Shown: one piece after another, positions 5,413 through 7,013 of the stretch | Position numbering within the stretch: position 1 is the first letter of the stretch | How the letters are laid out: each line of letters starts with the position of its first letter | Assembly: GCA_937873345.1 (NCBI GenBank) | Contig: CALMRL010000490.1 | Coordinates: forward strand, 1-7,013 | From: an uncultured Beijerinckiaceae bacterium | GTDB taxonomy: Bacteria; Pseudomonadota; Alphaproteobacteria; Rhizobiales; Beijerinckiaceae | Direction of reading: 5' to 3' | DNA length: 7,013 nucleotides | Translations under genes and position numbers: made by a program | Notes under the pieces: generated by a model | Databases searched by the model: none | What the model saw: the letters and a program-made list of their open reading frames with translations, nothing else | Told to the model about the DNA's origin: nothing

Positions 5413-6534
5413 ATGACCCTTTCCATCGACGCCGCCTTCGACGGCGGCAACATCGACGTCGTGGCGATCCGCGGCGACACCGTTGATCTCGCGATCCGGC
5501 ATGACCGCTATTCCGCGTTCTACCAGTGGTTCTTCTTCCGCCTCGCCGGGGCGGAAGGCGCCGCGACGCGGCTTCGCATCGTCAACGCCGGCGGCGCGGC
5601 CTTTCCTGGCGGCTGGCCCGGCTATCGCGTCCGCGCGAGCACCGACCGCTCGACGTGGCGGACGATCCCCACCCGCTACGCCGACGGCGTGCTCTCGTTC
5701 GACTGGCACGGCGGCGGCGATCTCGCCTGGTTCGCCACCTTCGCGCCCTACCCGATGGAGCGGCACCACGCGATGGTGGCCCGCATCGCGGCACGGCCGG
5801 GCGTCGGCTACCGCGCGCTCGGCCGCTCGCTGGACGGGCAGGTGATCGACGCGCTGCGGGTCGGCTCCGGCCGCAAGCCGGTGTGGCTCACCGCGCGCCA
5901 GCATCCCGGCGAGCCGATGACCGAGTGGTGGATGGAGGGCGCGCTCGACTGGCTGACGGCGCAGGCCCCCGACGCGCGCCGCGACGCGCTGCTCGCGGCG
6001 ACGACGATCCACCTCGTGCCCAACATGAATCCCGACGGCACCAGGCGCGGCCACCTGCGCACCAACGCCGCCGGCGTCAACCTCAATCGCGAATGGCATG
6101 CGCCCTCGCCCGAGCGCAGCCCGGAGGTGCTTTGCGTACGCGACGCGATGGACGCCACCGGCGTCGCCTTCGCCATGGACGTGCACGGCGACGAGGCCAT
6201 TCCCGCCTGCTTCCTCGTCGGCTTCGAGGGCGTGCCAGGCTTCAGCAAAGCCCGCGGCGCCCTGTTCACGGGCTATGCGCGGCGGCTCGCCGCTCACACG
6301 GCCGACTTCCAGACCGAGCGAGGCTACGGCCTCGCCGCGCCCGGCAAGGCCAACCTGTCGATCGCGACCAACCAGCTCGCCGAGCGATACGGCGCCGTCG
6401 CGATGACGCTGGAGATGCCGTTCAAGGACCACGACCCCAACCCCGACGCGCTGACGGGCTGGTCGCCCGAGCGCTCGAAGGCGCTCGCCGTCAGCTGCCT
6501 CGAAGTTCTGGCGGAGACGGTCGACGCGCTTTGA
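5413..6534 (+). CDS. Cytosolic M14-family zinc carboxypeptidase
   Basis: The 373-residue protein matches bacterial relatives of the cytosolic carboxypeptidase (CCP/Nna1-like) branch of family M14, which remove C-terminal amino acids from peptides or protein tails. An N-terminal beta-rich domain (about 1-115) precedes the catalytic domain. Zinc ligands are His164 and Glu167 in HPGEP and His258 in DVHGDE. NMNPDG (204-209) and NLNREW (223-228) carry the substrate carboxylate-binding residues, and Glu334 in TLEMPF is the catalytic acid. Length is normal and no signal peptide is visible. The ATG at 5413 has GAGG only 4 nt upstream, a tight spacing, but no better start exists. Base composition is clearly richer in GC than the signalling genes before it. 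Its physiological substrate is unknown, and I see no link to the light module. Confidence 0.9.
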   Translation: MTLSIDAAFDGGNIDVVAIRGDTVDLAIRHDRYSAFYQWFFFRLAGAEGAATRLRIVNAGGAAFPGGWPGYRVRASTDRSTWRTIPTRYADGVLSFDWHGGGDLAWFATFAPYPMERHHAMVARIAARPGVGYRALGRSLDGQVIDALRVGSGRKPVWLTARQHPGEPMTEWWMEGALDWLTAQAPDARRDALLAATTIHLVPNMNPDGTRRGHLRTNAAGVNLNREWHAPSPERSPEVLCVRDAMDATGVAFAMDVHGDEAIPACFLVGFEGVPGFSKARGALFTGYARRLAAHTADFQTERGYGLAAPGKANLSIATNQLAERYGAVAMTLEMPFKDHDPNPDALTGWSPERSKALAVSCLEVLAETVDAL

Positions 6535-6536
6535 AG

Positions 6537-6562
6537 GGCAGCGGCCGCGGCGGGCCGCCGCC
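6537..6562 (+). terminator. GC-rich hairpin after the carboxypeptidase gene
   Basis: GCGGCC (6541-6546) pairs with GGCCGC (6553-6558) around a 6-nt loop; a GGC/GCC extension beyond one mismatch lengthens the stem. It starts 2 nt after the stop codon. Only TT follows, so it is a weak candidate for an intrinsic terminator and may simply reflect the local GC content. Confidence 0.25.
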
Positions 6563-6626
6563 TTGCGCCGGAGCGTGCGCGCCGACACATCGACGGCATG
6601 CAACAGCTTGAGCGCAGCGGCCCGCG

Positions 6627-7013
6627 ATGCCGATCCTGATCTGCGGTGGCGGCCTCGTGGGGGCCGCCACCGCCTACTTTCTCAGCCGCCGCGGCGCGAC
6701 GGTGACGGTGATCGAGCGCTGCGGCCTCGCCTGCGCCGCGTCCAGCAAGGGCGGCGGCTTCCTCGCCGCCGGCTGGTGCGACGGCACGCCGGTCGGCCCG
6801 CTCGCCCGACGCTCCTTCGCCCTGCACGCGCAACTCGCCGCCGAGCTCGACGGCGACTGGGGCTACCGCCGCCTCGACTGCTACGGCGGCTCGCTCGCGT
6901 TCGGGCGGCAGGAGCGGCGCGGCGGCGGCCCGAGCTGGCTCGGCGACGGCATCAACATCGACGGCCGGCTCGGCTCGACCGCCGACACCGCGCACGCTTT
7001 CGCGCAGGAGGCC
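6627..7013 (+). CDS. DAO-type FAD-dependent oxidoreductase, N-terminal part
   Basis: The first 129 residues are present; the gene runs off the window. MPILICGGGLVGAATAYFLS contains the Rossmann GxGxxG (7-12), and VTVIER ends with Glu30, which would bind the ADP ribose of FAD. CAASSKGGGFLAAGWCDGTP is the FAD-contacting stretch after the second strand, as in D-amino-acid-oxidase-like (DAO) flavoenzymes that oxidise amines or amino acids. The substrate cannot be told because the substrate domain is beyond the end. ATG 6627 is chosen because the beta strand before the glycine motif starts at residue 3, leaving no room for a later start; the ribosome site is weak. It follows the carboxypeptidase by 92 nt in the same orientation and shares its high GC content, so both may belong to the older chromosomal background. 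Confidence 0.85.
   Translation, partial: MPILICGGGLVGAATAYFLSRRGATVTVIERCGLACAASSKGGGFLAAGWCDGTPVGPLARRSFALHAQLAAELDGDWGYRRLDCYGGSLAFGRQERRGGGPSWLGDGINIDGRLGSTADTAHAFAQEA

Noticed and set aside
5195..5416. Small plus-strand frame (73 codons) before the carboxypeptidase
   Set aside because: It has no ribosome site, no recognisable motif and no AT/GC codon-position pattern that I can see by eye; too weak to call a gene.
5401..6603. 400-codon minus-strand open frame opposite the carboxypeptidase
   Set aside because: It is antisense to a gene with all M14 catalytic residues; the composition is typical of a shadow frame.

Overview
The window is GC-rich bacterial DNA whose gene families and coding style suggest an alphaproteobacterium, perhaps of the Rhizobiales or sphingomonad type. 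The genus cannot be fixed from sequence alone.

Layout. (1) Bases 1-600 hold the debris of two mobile elements, both on the minus strand: the N-terminal piece of an IS110-family transposase (52-231) and the C-terminal piece of a tyrosine recombinase (401-598). (2) Bases about 600-1121 have no gene I can support, but contain a small palindrome with a repeated half-site (877-918). (3) Bases 1122-4105 hold three tightly packed plus-strand genes. They are a photoactive-yellow-protein-like PAS photoreceptor, a PAS-PAS-GGDEF diguanylate cyclase starting 3 nt later, and a short 4-coumarate:CoA-ligase-type AMP-forming enzyme overlapping the cyclase by 4 nt. (4) After a 236-nt gap comes a stand-alone EAL phosphodiesterase (4342-5109) with a full catalytic set. 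(5) Bases 5110-5412 are non-coding and contain two overlapping inverted repeats. (6) Bases 5413-7013 are visibly richer in GC and carry two ordinary metabolic genes: a cytosolic M14 carboxypeptidase and the start of a DAO-type FAD oxidoreductase cut by the window end.

The main point is that the middle genes read as one light-signalling module. The ligase would activate p-coumaric acid, the chromophore of photoactive yellow protein (PYP). The PYP-like protein keeps the chromophore cysteine and the two residues that hydrogen-bond the phenolate (Tyr and Glu). The co-translated GGDEF protein would make cyclic di-GMP and the EAL protein would break it down. The simplest reading is a blue-light switch on c-di-GMP. 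The tyrosine ammonia-lyase expected to make p-coumarate is not in the window. The ligase also begins with an unexpected carrier-protein-like segment containing a DSL motif. That the module is light-driven is inferred; the residues and gene order are seen directly.
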